A stretch of 64,000 bases of DNA, from assembly GCA_016946835.1 (NCBI GenBank), contig JACVTC010000014.1:1127001-1191000 (forward strand), read 5' to 3'. A program made the position numbers and the translations under genes. Below, in pieces: positions 16,453-29,294 of the stretch. Each line of letters starts with the position of its first letter. The stretch's first letter is position 1. Source of the DNA: Neocallimastix lanati (nom. inval.) (lineage: Eukaryota; Neocallimastigomycota; Neocallimastigomycetes; Neocallimastigales; Neocallimastigaceae). The notes beneath the pieces were generated by a model that saw only the letters and a program-made list of their open reading frames with translations, had not been told where the DNA came from and ran no database searches.

Positions 16453-19119
16453 ATGCTGAATATACACTTTTTGATTTTATTATCTACTTTATGTATTACT
16501 TTTTCGTCAGCTTATCAATGGAAAAATGCAGAAATTGTTGGTGGTGGTTTTATTCCAGGTATTATTTTCAGTGAAGCTGAAAAAGATTTAATTTATGCTA
16601 GAACTGATATTGGAGGTTTATATCGTATGAATAAATCCACTAAGAGATGGGAAAATTTATTAAAATGGGTCGGCGTTGTAAGTAGTTAAATATATTAAAT
16701 GATTTTTTTAAAAATTCAGAAAAAGCATTTTTAATAATATTACCAATAATAATAATTATATATATAGGATAATTGGAATTATGGTGGTGTTGATACTATG
16801 TGCGCTGATCCAATAGATTCTAATAGAGTATATGCTGCAGTTGGTATGTATACTAATGATTGGGATCAAAATAACGGTGCTATTATTTCATCAAATGATC
16901 GTGGTGATACATGGTCTATAACTGAATTACCATTTAAAGTTGGTGGTAATGATCCAGGTCGTGGAATGGGTGAAAGAATTGCTGTTGATCCAAATGATAA
17001 TAAAATTCTTTTCTTTGGCGCCCGTGCTGGTAAAGGATTATGGAAGAGCATTGATTATGCTAAAACTTGGTCCCAAGTTAAAAGTTTTACAAATGTAGGT
17101 AAATATTCACCAAGTCCTGAATATTTCCCAGCTGCAATTGGTATTTCTTTTGTTACTTTCGATAAATATAGTGGTAATAAGGGATCACCAACTCCAAATA
17201 TTTATGTTGGTGTTGCTGATAATTCTACTTCTACTGTTTATGTTTCTAAAGATGCAGGTGTTTCATGGACTCCAATTCCAGATCAACCAGCTCATTACTT
17301 CCCACATAAAGGTAAAATTACTAAAGATGGTATGCTTTATATTACTTATTCTGATGGTTGTGGCCCTTATGATGGTCAAGCTGGTGCTATTTATCGTTAC
17401 AATACCAAGACTGGAGAATGGAAAGATATTAGTCCTCACCAAGAACCATACTTTGGTTATGGTGGTTTAGCTATTGATGCACAAAATCAAAAGAATATTG
17501 TTGTTGCTACTTTAAATTCATGGTGGCCAGATGCTATCTTATTCCGTTCTACTGATGGCGGTGATACTTGGTCCCACATTTGGGAATGGGATGGTTATCC
17601 AAATCGTAAATTAAAATATGAAATTGACGCTTCCATTTCTCCATGGATTGAAGATGATACTAAACAAATTCCAGAACCAACTACTAAATTAGGATGGATG
17701 ATTGAATCTTTAGAAATTGATCCATTTAATTCTGATCGTATTATGTGGGGTACCGGTGCAACTATTTGGGGTTCCGAAGACCTTACCAATTGGGACAATG
17801 GACAAACCTTCCATATTTCAGTTATGGCATCTGGTATTGAGGAAACCGCTATTCTTGATTTAGTTTCACCAGCTACTGGGGAAGCTCATTTAATGAGTGT
17901 TATGTATGATATTGGTGGTTTTATGCATACAGATTTAGATACTTGTCCAAAAACACAATTTAGAACACCAAATTTTTCTTCAGGTAATTCAATTGATTAT
18001 GCTGAAAATGTTCCAAATTTCTGGGTTCGTGTTGGTACCGAACCATATATAGCTTATTCTTGGGGTTCAGGTTCATCTTGGTATGCTGGTCATGCTCCAA
18101 ATGGTGTTACTGAAGGTGGTTTAGTTGCTGTTGGTGCTGAAGGTGATGTTTTATGGGCTCCAAAACCATATGAACTAGGAGTATTCTATGGTAAGGAATC
18201 CTTCCAATCATCTAAAGGTATTCCAGGTGGTGCTAGAATTTGTTCTGATCGTGTTAACGGCAAGATTTTCTATGGTTATCTTGGTGATACTTTCTACCGT
18301 AGCACTGATACTGGTGCTACCTTCACTAAAATGTACACTGGTCTACCAGAAATTGAAACTGGGTTTGCCAAGAACATTAAGGCTGTTGCCGATCATGAAG
18401 GTGATGTTTGGCTTGCCGCTAATAAAGGTGGTCTTTTCCATACTGAAGATGGTGGTAAGACCTTCACTCAAATTAATGGTATAACGATTGCTAATACTAT
18501 TGGTTTTGGTAAAGCTGCTGATGGTTCAGACTATCCAGCTCTTTATATTACTGGTAAAATTGGAGATGTTAATGGTATTTTCCGTTCAGATGATAAGGGT
18601 CAAAACTGGGTTCGTATAAATGATGATAAAAATCAATATGGCACTATAAATTTCTGTATCACTGGTGACCCACGTATCTATGGACGTGTCTACGTTTGTA
18701 CTAATGGTTTTGGAATTGTTTATGGTGATATTGATGATAATGCGGGCACTCCAATTCAAGGGGTTAATACAGAAAGTAATGAAAAAGGAAATAAAAATAA
18801 TAAAAATAATGATGAAAATAATAATAATACCGATAACTCTACATGTTGGTCTGAAATTTTAGGTTATTCATGCTGTCATACTACTTGTACTTCAGTTGAA
18901 GATGATGCTGACGGTAGTTGGGGTATAGAAGGCAATGAATGGTGTGGTATTCCAAAGAACTGTGAATCTTATATGGTTAGTGATGCTGCAAAGAAATGTA
19001 CTGGCGCTTTAGGTTATCCATGTTGTACTTACCAATGCTCAATTTTATATACTGATGAAGATGGTGATTGGAGTGTTGAAAACGACGACTGGTGTTTAAT
19101 CGATAAATCTATATGTTAA
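16453..19119 (+). CDS. Secreted GH74 xyloglucanase with two fungal dockerins
   Basis: Predicted endo-xyloglucanase that would attach to a cellulosome. Exon 1 is 16453-16677, a 90-bp intron (16678-16767) follows, and exon 2 is 16768-19119, giving 858 residues. The ATG at 16453 starts a clean signal peptide (MLNIHFLILLSTLCITFSSA); an upstream non-ATG extension is ignored. The catalytic part (about residues 20-765) shows ARTDIGGLYR, MCADPIDSNRVY, many sialidase-type S-x-D-x-G-x-T/N-W turns (SNDRGDTW, STDGGDTW, SDDKGQNW) and GDVWLAANKGGL. By family analogy the Asp in ARTDIGG and the Asp in GDVWLA are the catalytic pair. An Asn/Lys-rich linker precedes two dockerins of about 40 residues, each with six Cys (CWSEILGYSCC..WC..C and CTGALGYPCC..WC..C), which should bind scaffoldin cohesins. 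The frame is intact. Confidence 0.96.
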
Positions 19120-19535
19120 ATAAAAGATTTACATATAAATATATAAACAATATTGATACTTAGAAAAAATTTTGTTTTTTCTTCTAAGTAGGAAAAAAAA
19201 AAAAAAAAAAAAGCTATTTAAAATTTTTACCTTTGTTTTGAACTTACATCTATTCAATATAGATTATAAATTGATTTTAAAATGATATTAAATTGATTTG
19301 TATATACAATTTATGTATTTTATATTATCTGTGATTATAAAATTTTAATAATATTAAATTATGATATTAATAATATTTTAACAATTCATATAATATTTTC
19401 TATTATTATTGATTGATAATAATTTAAAATAATTATATAAATATTATTCTAAAAGTAAATAAAAATAAAATTATGAAAAAAAAATTTTTTATTGCTTTAT
19501 TTTTCATAGAATTTTGTGGTAAATTAGTGAAAAGG

Positions 19536-19585
<50 letters not shown>

Positions 19586-19597
19586 TAAAATAATATT

Positions 19598-19628
<31 letters not shown>

Positions 19629-19804
19629 GTTAAATTTATAATCTTAAAATAAATTTTATATAATTTTATATATTATTTAATTTATTATGTTCTGATATAA
19701 AAATTAAAAATTAAAAAAGTTATTAAAGTGATGATAAAATGAAATATATACAAAAATATAAATATATTAGTGATATTAAAACAATTTTTTTAGTAATTTA
19801 TTGT
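19120..19804. other. Spacer between GH74 and the copia relic
   Basis: This includes the GH74 3' UTR, with a short inverted repeat ACTTAGAAaa..ttCTTCTAAGT near 19157-19190 followed by an A run that may mark the transcript end. An AT-dinucleotide tract lies at about 19541-19579. No gene seen. Confidence 0.5.
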
Positions 19805-20145
19805 TCTTAGTAATTTCATATTTGTTACCTTATAATAATATATCATTCACATATACAGTTAAAATACAAGTTATTCTTATATATAAATACAGGGTTCATT
19901 TTTTGTCTAAGAAAACCAATATAAACGACTTTTTTACCTAATGAATTGTACCATAAACATTCTGTCTGTTTCAATTCATATAATGCTTTATTTAACTTCC
20001 AAAAATCCTTTTCATAATTTTTATCGCCTTGTGGCATCTCTATATATACCTTTTTATCCAGTTCTGCATTTAGATATGAAGTTTTATATCTATCTGATAT
20101 ATCAATATCAATAATATAAGACAATATTTTTTTATTACTTTTAGT
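19805..20145 (-). pseudogene. Ty1/copia reverse transcriptase fragment (dead)
   Basis: The minus-strand frame has copia RT signatures in order: IDIDISDRYKTSYLNAELDKKVYIEMPQG, FWKLNKALYELKQTECLWYNSL, then FIYKN. A frame change near 19870 leads into ITCILTVYVNDILL, the catalytic box in which the usual YVDD reads YVND, and a stop follows directly. It is only about 110 residues of a polyprotein that normally exceeds 1000. No LTR, gag or integrase was found around it. Confidence 0.85.
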
Positions 20146-21113
20146 TGATTATAAATATTAATTTGAGTATTACATAATTTTATCTAAATTAAACTATATT
20201 TTTAATACAGTCTAATTATCTATATGACGTTCATATTTAAAATATATTAATAATGAATTAAATTAATAAACGACACCATCTTATTAACGATATTATTATT
20301 ACATGTAATTATATAGTGTAAATCTAAAATAATGTAAAATCATTATTAAAAATGGATTACCGATTGATAACTAATTATTAAAATAAAAATAAAAAGGAAT
20401 AAAGAATAAAGAATAAAAAAGGAATAAAATATAAAATAATAAAAATAATTAATTTTAATGTTACTTAGGAATAATAATATATCAAAATTCATATATTATA
20501 TAGATTTTTTAGTCAAATTATAAATTTAATTATTAAATGAATAATTAAATAAATTATTAATTTTAAATGAATAAAAACAAATTAAACTAAATAAAATTTT
20601 AAATATTAATGTAAATAAATGCTTAATATTTAATTGAATAAACAAATTATTAATTATATTTAATTGTATAAATGTAATATAATTAAATAAAAGTTATATT
20701 AATAATAAGTTTCAGTTCTCTATTTATTAAATTATAAACTAAAGCATTATTCTGTATTTTATCATGTATTCTGTACTTTATTGAGTATGTATTTTACATT
20801 ATTAATATATTATTTCGTATTTTTTTGTAAAATTCTAGGGTTAGAAATTAGAACCAAATAGATATAATTATTTTTTTATGATCTAGATAATTTTTATTAT
20901 TTTATTTTTTTATTTTCGATCAATGAATTAGATTAAATAATCAGCTGATAATAAATCTTGATTTATCAAAGAGAACTCAAGAGCCTTATTTATTCTTTTT
21001 GTGAAGTTAAATATAAATGAATTTTTAATCTTAACAAATTTCTTATCTAGGAAATGTTTAGATAAAAAATCTAGATAAGTTTTCTACCGATATTCAATCC
21101 ATATCAATCATTG

Positions 21114-21167
<54 letters not shown>

Positions 21168-21485
21168 GATCACTTCCATAAGGAAATTGGAAAAACCTTA
21201 ATGAATATAATAATAATAATGATAGTAATAAATTTTATAAAAACTTTTAATAATTTTATTATATAAAATAAATTTCATAATTAAAACTTCCTTTAACGAA
21301 TTTAATGTTTTTGTTTACTATGATTTGTTATAATAGACTCACAAATTTGAAAGAACAAGTAAATAAAATTTAAATTATTGGAATGTAAATGTAAGCAATT
21401 ACATTAATAATGATATAGGTTAAGATTATAATTAAAGATAATTACTCACTGTTATCTGTAACGAAATTTTAGATGAGTAATTCAA
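20146..21485. other. Spacer between two copia relics
   Basis: AT-rich DNA with an AATAAAGAATAAAG-type repeat near 20395-20435 and a long A run at about 21118-21165. Parts (20830-21110) have more mixed composition and could hold eroded LTR or leader sequence of the following copia copy, but no LTR pair is recognisable. Confidence 0.45.
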
Positions 21486-22800
21486 TTACAAAACTTTAAT
21501 AATAAAAATGACAAACATGAATGGTTAAAAGAAGTTAAAGATGAATTAGACAATATGATGAAATTAAATATATATATCATAGTGAATAAACTCAAAAGAG
21601 TAGTAATGATTATAACGAGCTTATGTACAAATTGAATTCAGTTTAAACAATTAAAAAGAGAAAGGCAAGATTAGAGGCAAGAGGGTTCACACAAAAATAT
21701 AGTGTGGATTACAATGAAATATATTCACCTACTCTAAAACAAGAATTATAAGAATAGTTACAGCAATAGCAACAACGTTAAATTTTAATATTTATCAGAT
21801 AGATATATAAGCTATATATCTAAATGCAAAACTGGATGAAAAGGTATATATGGAAAAATTATAAAAAGGGTTTCTGGGAGTTAAATAAAGAGTTATATGG
21901 ATTGAAACAGTCAGGACGTTTGTGGAGCAATTCATTAAATAAAAAACTCATTAATATTGGCTTTCATAGATTAAAAAATGAACTGTATTTATATAAGAAT
22001 AAATAATAAGGAATAACTTGTATCTTAACCATATATATAGATAATAAAGTATTAGCAAATAATGTATGTGAAATTATTACAACGAATTACAAAGAACAAC
22101 AAATTAATGAAAAAAAAAAAAAGATTTCAATTTAAAAAGGAAAAAGATGGTTATCTATTGCACCAGCATAATTATCTGGAGAACATATTGGTCAAATTCA
22201 ATATTGATAAATACAAAATAGCTTCAAATATGAGACTAGAGAATAAAGAAGAATAAAAAGAGAAAAAATTCAATACTCAATATCAACAAGCGATAAGAAG
22301 CTTGCTATATCTCGCTATATGTACTCAGCCAGATATATTATTCCCAGTAAAAAAAACCTCCCAGAAAGCAAAAAGTCCAACTTATGAACAAAGGTATAAT
22401 GTTTTGAAGATTTTCAGATATCTCAAAGGTAAGCCAAATTATAGACAAAAATTCAAAAAGAACATAAACTTAGATGTTTATGTTGACACAAATTATGAGG
22501 GAGATGAAGAGACACGAAAATTATCCACCGGTTTTATTATCAAAATGGGTACAGGGCCTACATCATAGTACTCAAAACCCCAACATTGTATATAAGTCTC
22601 TACAGCCAAAAGCGAATATTACAGTATGAACGAATGTTCAAAACAATGCCTATGATGCAAAAATGATTTTAATGAATTAAATCTTTACTTTGACTAGCAA
22701 TAAATGTAGATAACAAAGCCTCAATTTATAATAATAAGAATGAAACAATAAACTTCAAGTCCAGAACACAATTTAGAAGATAGATTTACAAAGTACTTGA
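21486..22800 (+). pseudogene. Ty1/copia RT-RNase H remnant (dead)
   Basis: Stop- and frameshift-riddled copy of a copia pol 3' half. Recognisable blocks: EWLKEVKDELDNMMKLNIY near 21515, IYLNAKLDEKVYMEK near 21815, KGFWELNKELYGLKQSGRLW at 21865-21930, CILTIYIDNKVLANN near 22020 (the YVDD box, here YIDN), YLLHQHNYLENILVKFNIDKY at 22150-22215, then the RNase H region LYLAICTQPDILFPV (22305-22345), VYVDTNYEGDEETRKLSTGF near 22475-22535 and STAKSEYYSMNECSKQ near 22600. Several segments are open only piecewise. It is a different copy from the minus-strand relic upstream. Confidence 0.88.
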
Positions 22801-23974
22801 ATACAAATTTATTTATTATTTATTTTTAATTTATTTACGATTAACTTTTTAATTAATCTTAACTAAATAAAAATAAAATATTATTAAATAAAAAAGTTAA
22901 AAAATATAATATCCTTTTTTAATTCTTTCAAATTTATCTTTTTCCTTTTGTAAAGAAATCAATGATAGACATTATCTTGAAATATGAGGCAATTCACAAT
23001 AACTACGAATGCTACAAAATTATGAAATTTTATATAATTCTAAAAAAAAAAAAAAAAAAAAAAAATTATATTATATAACCTTTTTTTTTTTTTTTTTTTA
23101 ATAAAATTTTCATTGAATTTGAATGGAGGATTAATTTTAATTAATTAACCATTTGTATTTTATTCTTATTCTAATTTATTTTTCACATTTTCCAAATACA
23201 TATTTTACTTTGAAAAAAAAAATATAATATTATTGTTTTATTTAATTTTTTTTTAATACTCTATATAAATGTTTATATTAATATTATATAAATTATTATA
23301 TGAATTAATAAAAATATTTGTTAAAACAATATTAATAATTAAAATTTTAATTAAAAAAAATTTTTAATAAATTAAAGATTTTCTTTTTTAAATATACTTT
23401 TTAAATAAGAAAAATTAGGAGAAAAAATATATATATATATATTTTTTTTATCTTTTTTTCTTTCTTTATTCATAATTCTTTTTTTTTATTTATTATTATT
23501 ATCATTATTATTATTATTATTATTAATTAAAATTAAAAATTATATCATATTTCATATTTTATTTTATATTTTCATATATTAGAGTAATTAAGAATATTTG
23601 ATTATATATCATTGTACATGGTTAAATAAGATATAATTAATTATATATAAAAAAAAAAGTTATAATAATTCATAAATATTATATCCCCAAATTTTTTTAT
23701 TTAAAAAATCTGTTATAAAAATAATATAATTTAAAATAAAATAAACCTCTTGTTTGTATTTATTATAAATTTTCAAAACAACTTAAAATAATCATTACTA
23801 TTTTAAACAATCAGGAAATATAAAATAATATTAATAATAAAAAATAATAAATAAGCAATAAAATAATACAATATATAAATATTTTATTTTTATTATAAAT
23901 ATAATCAAATTAATATATAAAAGAAAAAATATTCAATTTTGTTAATTAATTTAAAATCAATAAAATTAAAGAAA
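22801..23974. other. Spacer upstream of the Rogdi-like gene
   Basis: AT-rich with A and T runs (23042-23064 and 23082-23099). It probably carries the promoter of the gene starting at 23975. Nothing else is recognised. Confidence 0.5.
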
Positions 23975-26031
23975 ATGCCAATTGCAATTAATACAACTAG
24001 AAGTGTAATTGATGAAGAAACTTTAGCAAAAGAAAAAGAAGTTATTGTATGTGTATTATTTTAATCAGAATAATATATAATTAATAAAATTGAAGCAATC
24101 ATTAATTATTATTAAATAAATTATGTTAATTATATTTAATATAATTTTATATAAATTATAATAAAATTAATAATAATAAAAATAATTAAAATTTTTATTA
24201 TTAAAAAATTTTGAATATTATTTGGTAATAATGATGAAAAGGCAAATGAAATAAATTGGTATCTAACTACTCAAGGACCAGTAGTTATTGAAGAATTAAT
24301 CACAAAATTAAAAGTAATAAATCTAAAAATATTATAAAAAAATAAATAATCAAAAAATATAAAATTTAAATATTGATAAATTTTACATCCTAATTAATAA
24401 TATAATAAAAAGGAAGCATTAACTTATATTCATTTTAAAAATGATGCAAATGCTACTGATGGCTTGACTCTTGCTGTTTCAAGTACAAAGTAAATTAATA
24501 TATATATTTAACTTTTATATTATATTTTTTTATAAAGTAATAATAATTTAAATAAAAATTTAATCAAATTTTACAGTAGTGATACATTAAAAGGTTTTAT
24601 TACAGTTAAAGATATTTATGTGACAAAAGGAGTATGTATACAATTTTATTAAAAATAATTAAAAAATGGTTTTAAAACATATTGATATTACTATTATTCA
24701 TATATATTGATATATTGTAATAATTAACCCTCAAAAAATTAATCTTTTTATATACAATAATAATATAATAAAATAATAATAAATAATAAATCAGGAACTT
24801 TCAATAAAATTCCCACATTATAATAGAGGAAATGTTTTCAAAACCACTTTTTCACCAAAAGAACCTCATTGTTTATATCAAGTTAGCTTAAAATTAATTT
24901 ATATTATATAAATTAAAGATCCAAAATTTTATATATAAATATATTAATATAATTTAAAATTTATATATATTATAATATTTCAATAAAGCTTCAAGATGTT
25001 AATAATCACATTCATAAAATTATTGAAATATTAGAACATTATAAATTAACTACATATACTCTTGAACAATTAAACGACGTAAATTATCTATAATCAATAT
25101 ATATATGCATATAATTTTTTCTAATATAATTTTTATATATTTATTGATTTTATCATTTTATTAATTTTAATTCAATTATTTTAATAATCCAAAAGCTAAT
25201 TAAACAAACTACTGTGTTTTTGAAAAAGATTAAATTCATTATGTCTCAAAAAGAAGAAAATTACGTTTTCCCATATCGTTGCAATCCAAAGGTAGTTTAT
25301 TATTATAATTAAAATTTTTACATTCTTATATATATACTAAAAAAAAAAAAAAAAAAAGATTTTCTTATTTGAATTATTTATTCATATTCATATAATTACT
25401 TTTAAAATATATATAATATATATTAATTTTATATTTTCAATAATAATATTAATAATAATTTAATAATTATTATTATAATTAAAAAAAAAATGATTTTCTT
25501 GAATTATTTATTCATATTCATATAATTACTTTTAAAATATAAATTATATTTATTTTATATTTTCAATAATAATATTAATAATAATGATTATCATTATTAT
25601 AATTATTAAATTATAAGAATTTTACTCCAGATCTTCCAGTCGATTTTGTGGTAGAATATTACATTAATATGTCGAACATTGTTGTTGCTATATTTAATGT
25701 TTCAGGACACTCTTCACAGCATCAATTATCATCCAAAATTATTGGAAGGGTTAAAACAATTAAATCAGGGTATTATATATAAATATATTGAAATATTAAT
25801 ATAATAACTATATATATATATATTAACTTCATTATTCTATTAAATATTTATCAAATATATAATAAAATAAAAAGAACACATTTATCAAGTCATAAAATGA
25901 ATTCATCAAATGAAGTTATTGTTGAATGCCCAAGTCCAAACCTTTTAAAGTTTAATAAACTAATAAGTGATATTTCTGACATTGCTAATAATTGTCAATA
26001 CAAATTAAAAATATTTCTGGAAAAACAATAA
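23975..26031 (+). CDS. Rogdi/Rav2-like protein, RAVE-type V-ATPase regulator
   Basis: Rogdi/Rav2 proteins belong to the RAVE/rabconnectin complex that promotes V-ATPase V1-Vo assembly. Nine short exons were joined: 23975-24046, 24242-24313, 24413-24489, 24577-24631, 24795-24881, 24989-25078, 25196-25291, 25618-25769 and 25875-26031. All introns are GT..AG, phases agree, and the result is 285 residues (human ROGDI is 287). Matching features from memory of the family are the EINWYL..EELITKLKEALTYI opening, LKGFITVKDIYVTKGELSIKFP, the FKTTFSPKEPHCLYQLQDVNNHI region, LPVDFVVEYYINMSNIVVAIF and a C-terminal amphipathic segment ending LKIFLEKQ. Because exons are only 55-157 nt, no single long frame marks the gene. 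Identification rests on pattern recall; the exon chain itself is solid. Confidence 0.8.
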
Positions 26032-26398
26032 AATAATAATATAAAAATAATATATATATCCTAGTAATATTTACAAATTAAGAATAAAAGTAAAAATAAA
26101 TTTTAAATACAAAAATTAGAAATATAATTAAAATGAAATTAAAACTAACATAATAATAATAAAAACATAAATTCAAATAAAACTATTTCAATATAATAAA
26201 AATAAAATAATGTATAAGACTAATATAAATAAAGAGTAATTGAATAATAAATAAATAAAAAATATATATTAATAATTCAAAAAAAAATTATTATTATTAT
26301 TAATATACTACATTTATATATTTTTTTAAAATAATAATAATAATAATAATAAAAAGATATTTTTATAATATTTATAATTTACAAAAAAAAAAAAAAAA
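26032..26398. other. Rogdi-like gene 3' flank
   Basis: AT-rich with an AATAAT-type repeat near 26330-26350. Nothing is assigned beyond a probable 3' UTR. Confidence 0.5.
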
Positions 26399-27230
26399 TA
26401 GATGTATAATATATTTACACTATTAAACAATGATTAGTAAATATAGTTTTTAAAATATAAAAAAAAATTTAAAAATTATAATTAGAATAACTATAAAAAA
26501 TAATTTGTAAATAAATAAATTTTTTTAAATAAAATATTTAGTTTATTTATTTAATTTAATGATTTATTTATTTATTTATTTTACTTATTTAATTTAGTTA
26601 TTTATTTGCTTGTTTGTTTGTTTGTTTGTTTATTTATTTTTTATTGTTACTAATTATTTTTTATAATTATTTATTCAATCTTTATGTCTTTAATCTTCAA
26701 TTGAAATATTAGTAAATTCCACCTTCAATCTCACCAGATAAATCCTTCACCAGCTGCCTTGAACCACATTAGTTAATGTATAATATATTTAGATTATTAA
26801 ACAATGATTAGTAAATATAGTTTTCTAAAATATAAAAAAATATTTAAAAATTATAATTAAATAATAAATAATTATAAAAAATAATTTGTAAATAAATAAA
26901 TAAATAAAATTTTTAATAAAATATTTAATTTATTTATTTAATTTACTGATTTATTTATTTATTTTAGTTTTTTATTTATTTTAGTTATTTATTTATTTTA
27001 GTTATTTATTTATTTTAGTTATTTATTTATTTTAGTTATTTATTTAGTTATTTATTTAGTTATTTATTTATTTAGTTATTTATTTAGTTATTTATTTATT
27101 TATTTGTTTGGTTATTTATTTTAGTTATTTATTTAGTTATTTATTTATTTGTTTGTTTATTTATTTATAGTTATTGATTATTCTTTATAATTACTTACTC
27201 CCTCTATTTTTATGTCTTTAATTAAAAATT
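26399..27230. repeat. Two copies of a roughly 300-450 bp block, offset 375 bp
   Basis: A block beginning ATGTATAATATATTTA and containing AAACAATGATTAGTAAATAT starts at 26402 and again at 26777. Both copies then run through AATAATTTGTAAATAAATAA, a TTTA/TTTG-type minisatellite and a TTATTTTTATGTCTTTAAT-like end (about 26640-26704 and 27166-27230). In the second copy the minisatellite (TTTAGTTATTTA units, about 26960-27165) has expanded. A less AT-rich island of about 75 bp (26700-26776) separates the two. Confidence 0.8.
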
Positions 27231-27605
27231 TTAAAGTAATTAAATAAAAAGAATTTTTAAATTATAATTAATTTTTATATATATATCGCTATCGCTATTT
27301 CTTATTATAAAAAAAAATAACAATAAATATAATATTATAAAACGTGATACAATTTACTATAGTACATTGTGTTACACAAATCATAAACTTCTAAAAAAAA
27401 AAATTTTTTTTTTCTTATATTTTTAAAAACAAAATCCAAAGACTTCAAATATATAAATATTTTAGATGTATAATAATCATTAATGCTTGGAAAGAAAAAA
27501 AAATATAATGATAATGTTGGGAAAATTCAATTCAATATTTATTATTTTTATAATTTTTAAGATTTAAGATTTAATAAAAATGAAAACCTAATATAATTTG
27601 ATATA

Positions 27606-27960
27606 TATATATTATTTATTATTTATTATTTATTATTTATTATTTATTATTCATTATTTATTATTTATTATTTATTTATTTATTATTTATTATTTATTAT
27701 TAATTATTAATTATTAATTATTTATTATTAATTATTTATTATTTATTATTTATTATTTATTATTTATTATTTATTATTTATTATTTATTATTTATTATTT
27801 ATTATTTATTATTTATTATTTATTATTTATTATTTATTATTTATTATTTATTATTTATTATTTATTATTTATTATTTATTATTTATTATTATTTATTATG
27901 TATAATTTATTATGTATTATGTATTATTGATTATTGATTATAGATTATTGATTGTTTATT
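27606..27960. repeat. TTATTTA heptanucleotide satellite
   Basis: About 45 tandem copies of a 7-bp unit (TTATTTA), with variant units near 27650, 27700 and 27890-27950 (TTATTAA, TTATGTA, TTATTGA). It is a pure A/T simple satellite with no coding content. Confidence 0.9.
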
Positions 27961-29259
27961 GTTTATTATTTATTATTTATTTATTTTATTTACAAATAAT
28001 TGTTTATATTATTTGAAATGTAAACAATTTTACATTATATATTATAATATATTATTATATATAAATAATAGAAATATCTTATTGTTTAAGATTACACTCA
28101 TAATTTATATGAATTTAAGTATATTTAATAATTTTTAAAATAAAATAATAAAATATATATATATTATTTTTTATTATTATTATAAAGTTAGAATGATGAA
28201 ACTATCATTATTATATTGAATTATAGATAAAATATAGTATATAATATAATGTATTTTAATTTGTTTTAGATTTTAGCAAAACTTAATTTAGCCTTATTCA
28301 ATACTTTTCTCTTACAAATAATTGATAAATATAGATATGTAACAGTGAAAAATTTTAGAAAAAAAAATATAAATTCTATTTTTATAATATTCCAAAAATA
28401 GAATATTAATATAAAAGTAATAATGATATTTTTTATTTTTTATTTTTTATTTAATTAATATATCTTCTAAATATGTAAATTAAATAGACAAAAAAATGAA
28501 AAGTACATTTTTTATGAAATAATATTTTATTATATAAATAATAAAACAGAAATATCATAATAAAAACATTGTATATATTATAATTGTTATATACGATTAC
28601 AATATTAAATAAAACCATCATTTTTCTGATAGAAAATTTTAGCATTTAGAAAACTGTTCTATTTTAATTTTAAATTATATATTTAATTTTCATTAAAATA
28701 GTAATACTAGGTATTACACATGAAAATTACTGATTCATATAATTATTTTTAAATTTACAAAAATTTTATTATTATTATTACTATTATTATTATTATTACT
28801 ATTATTATGAAAATATAATTATGAAATAGATATTACTGCTCTATATAACTGAATATAAGAAATTTAAATAATAATTAATTGTATGCTTAAAAAAGATGTA
28901 TTGGGCAAAAATAATATAAATAATAGTACATAAATATTTTAAATAGTGATAATTAATATGCCGCTAGCACAATAACAAATATTATATATAAATGTAATAT
29001 TTTATATAATATAAATAATATGAAATCATAGTATATAATATTTTTCAAAAATTCCAATTATAATTATAATTTAACATTAATTGAATTATTATTTAAAAAT
29101 TATTAATAGCAAAAAAGTAATATATTACTTTTTTTAATAATAATTATGTTATTTATATAAAATAATCCGAGAAATCTTTTAAATTAAATATATGTTATTT
29201 ATTAGTTTATATATTAATATATTTATTTATTTATTTAAGTATCTATTATATCTATTCAT

Positions 29260-29294
<35 letters not shown>

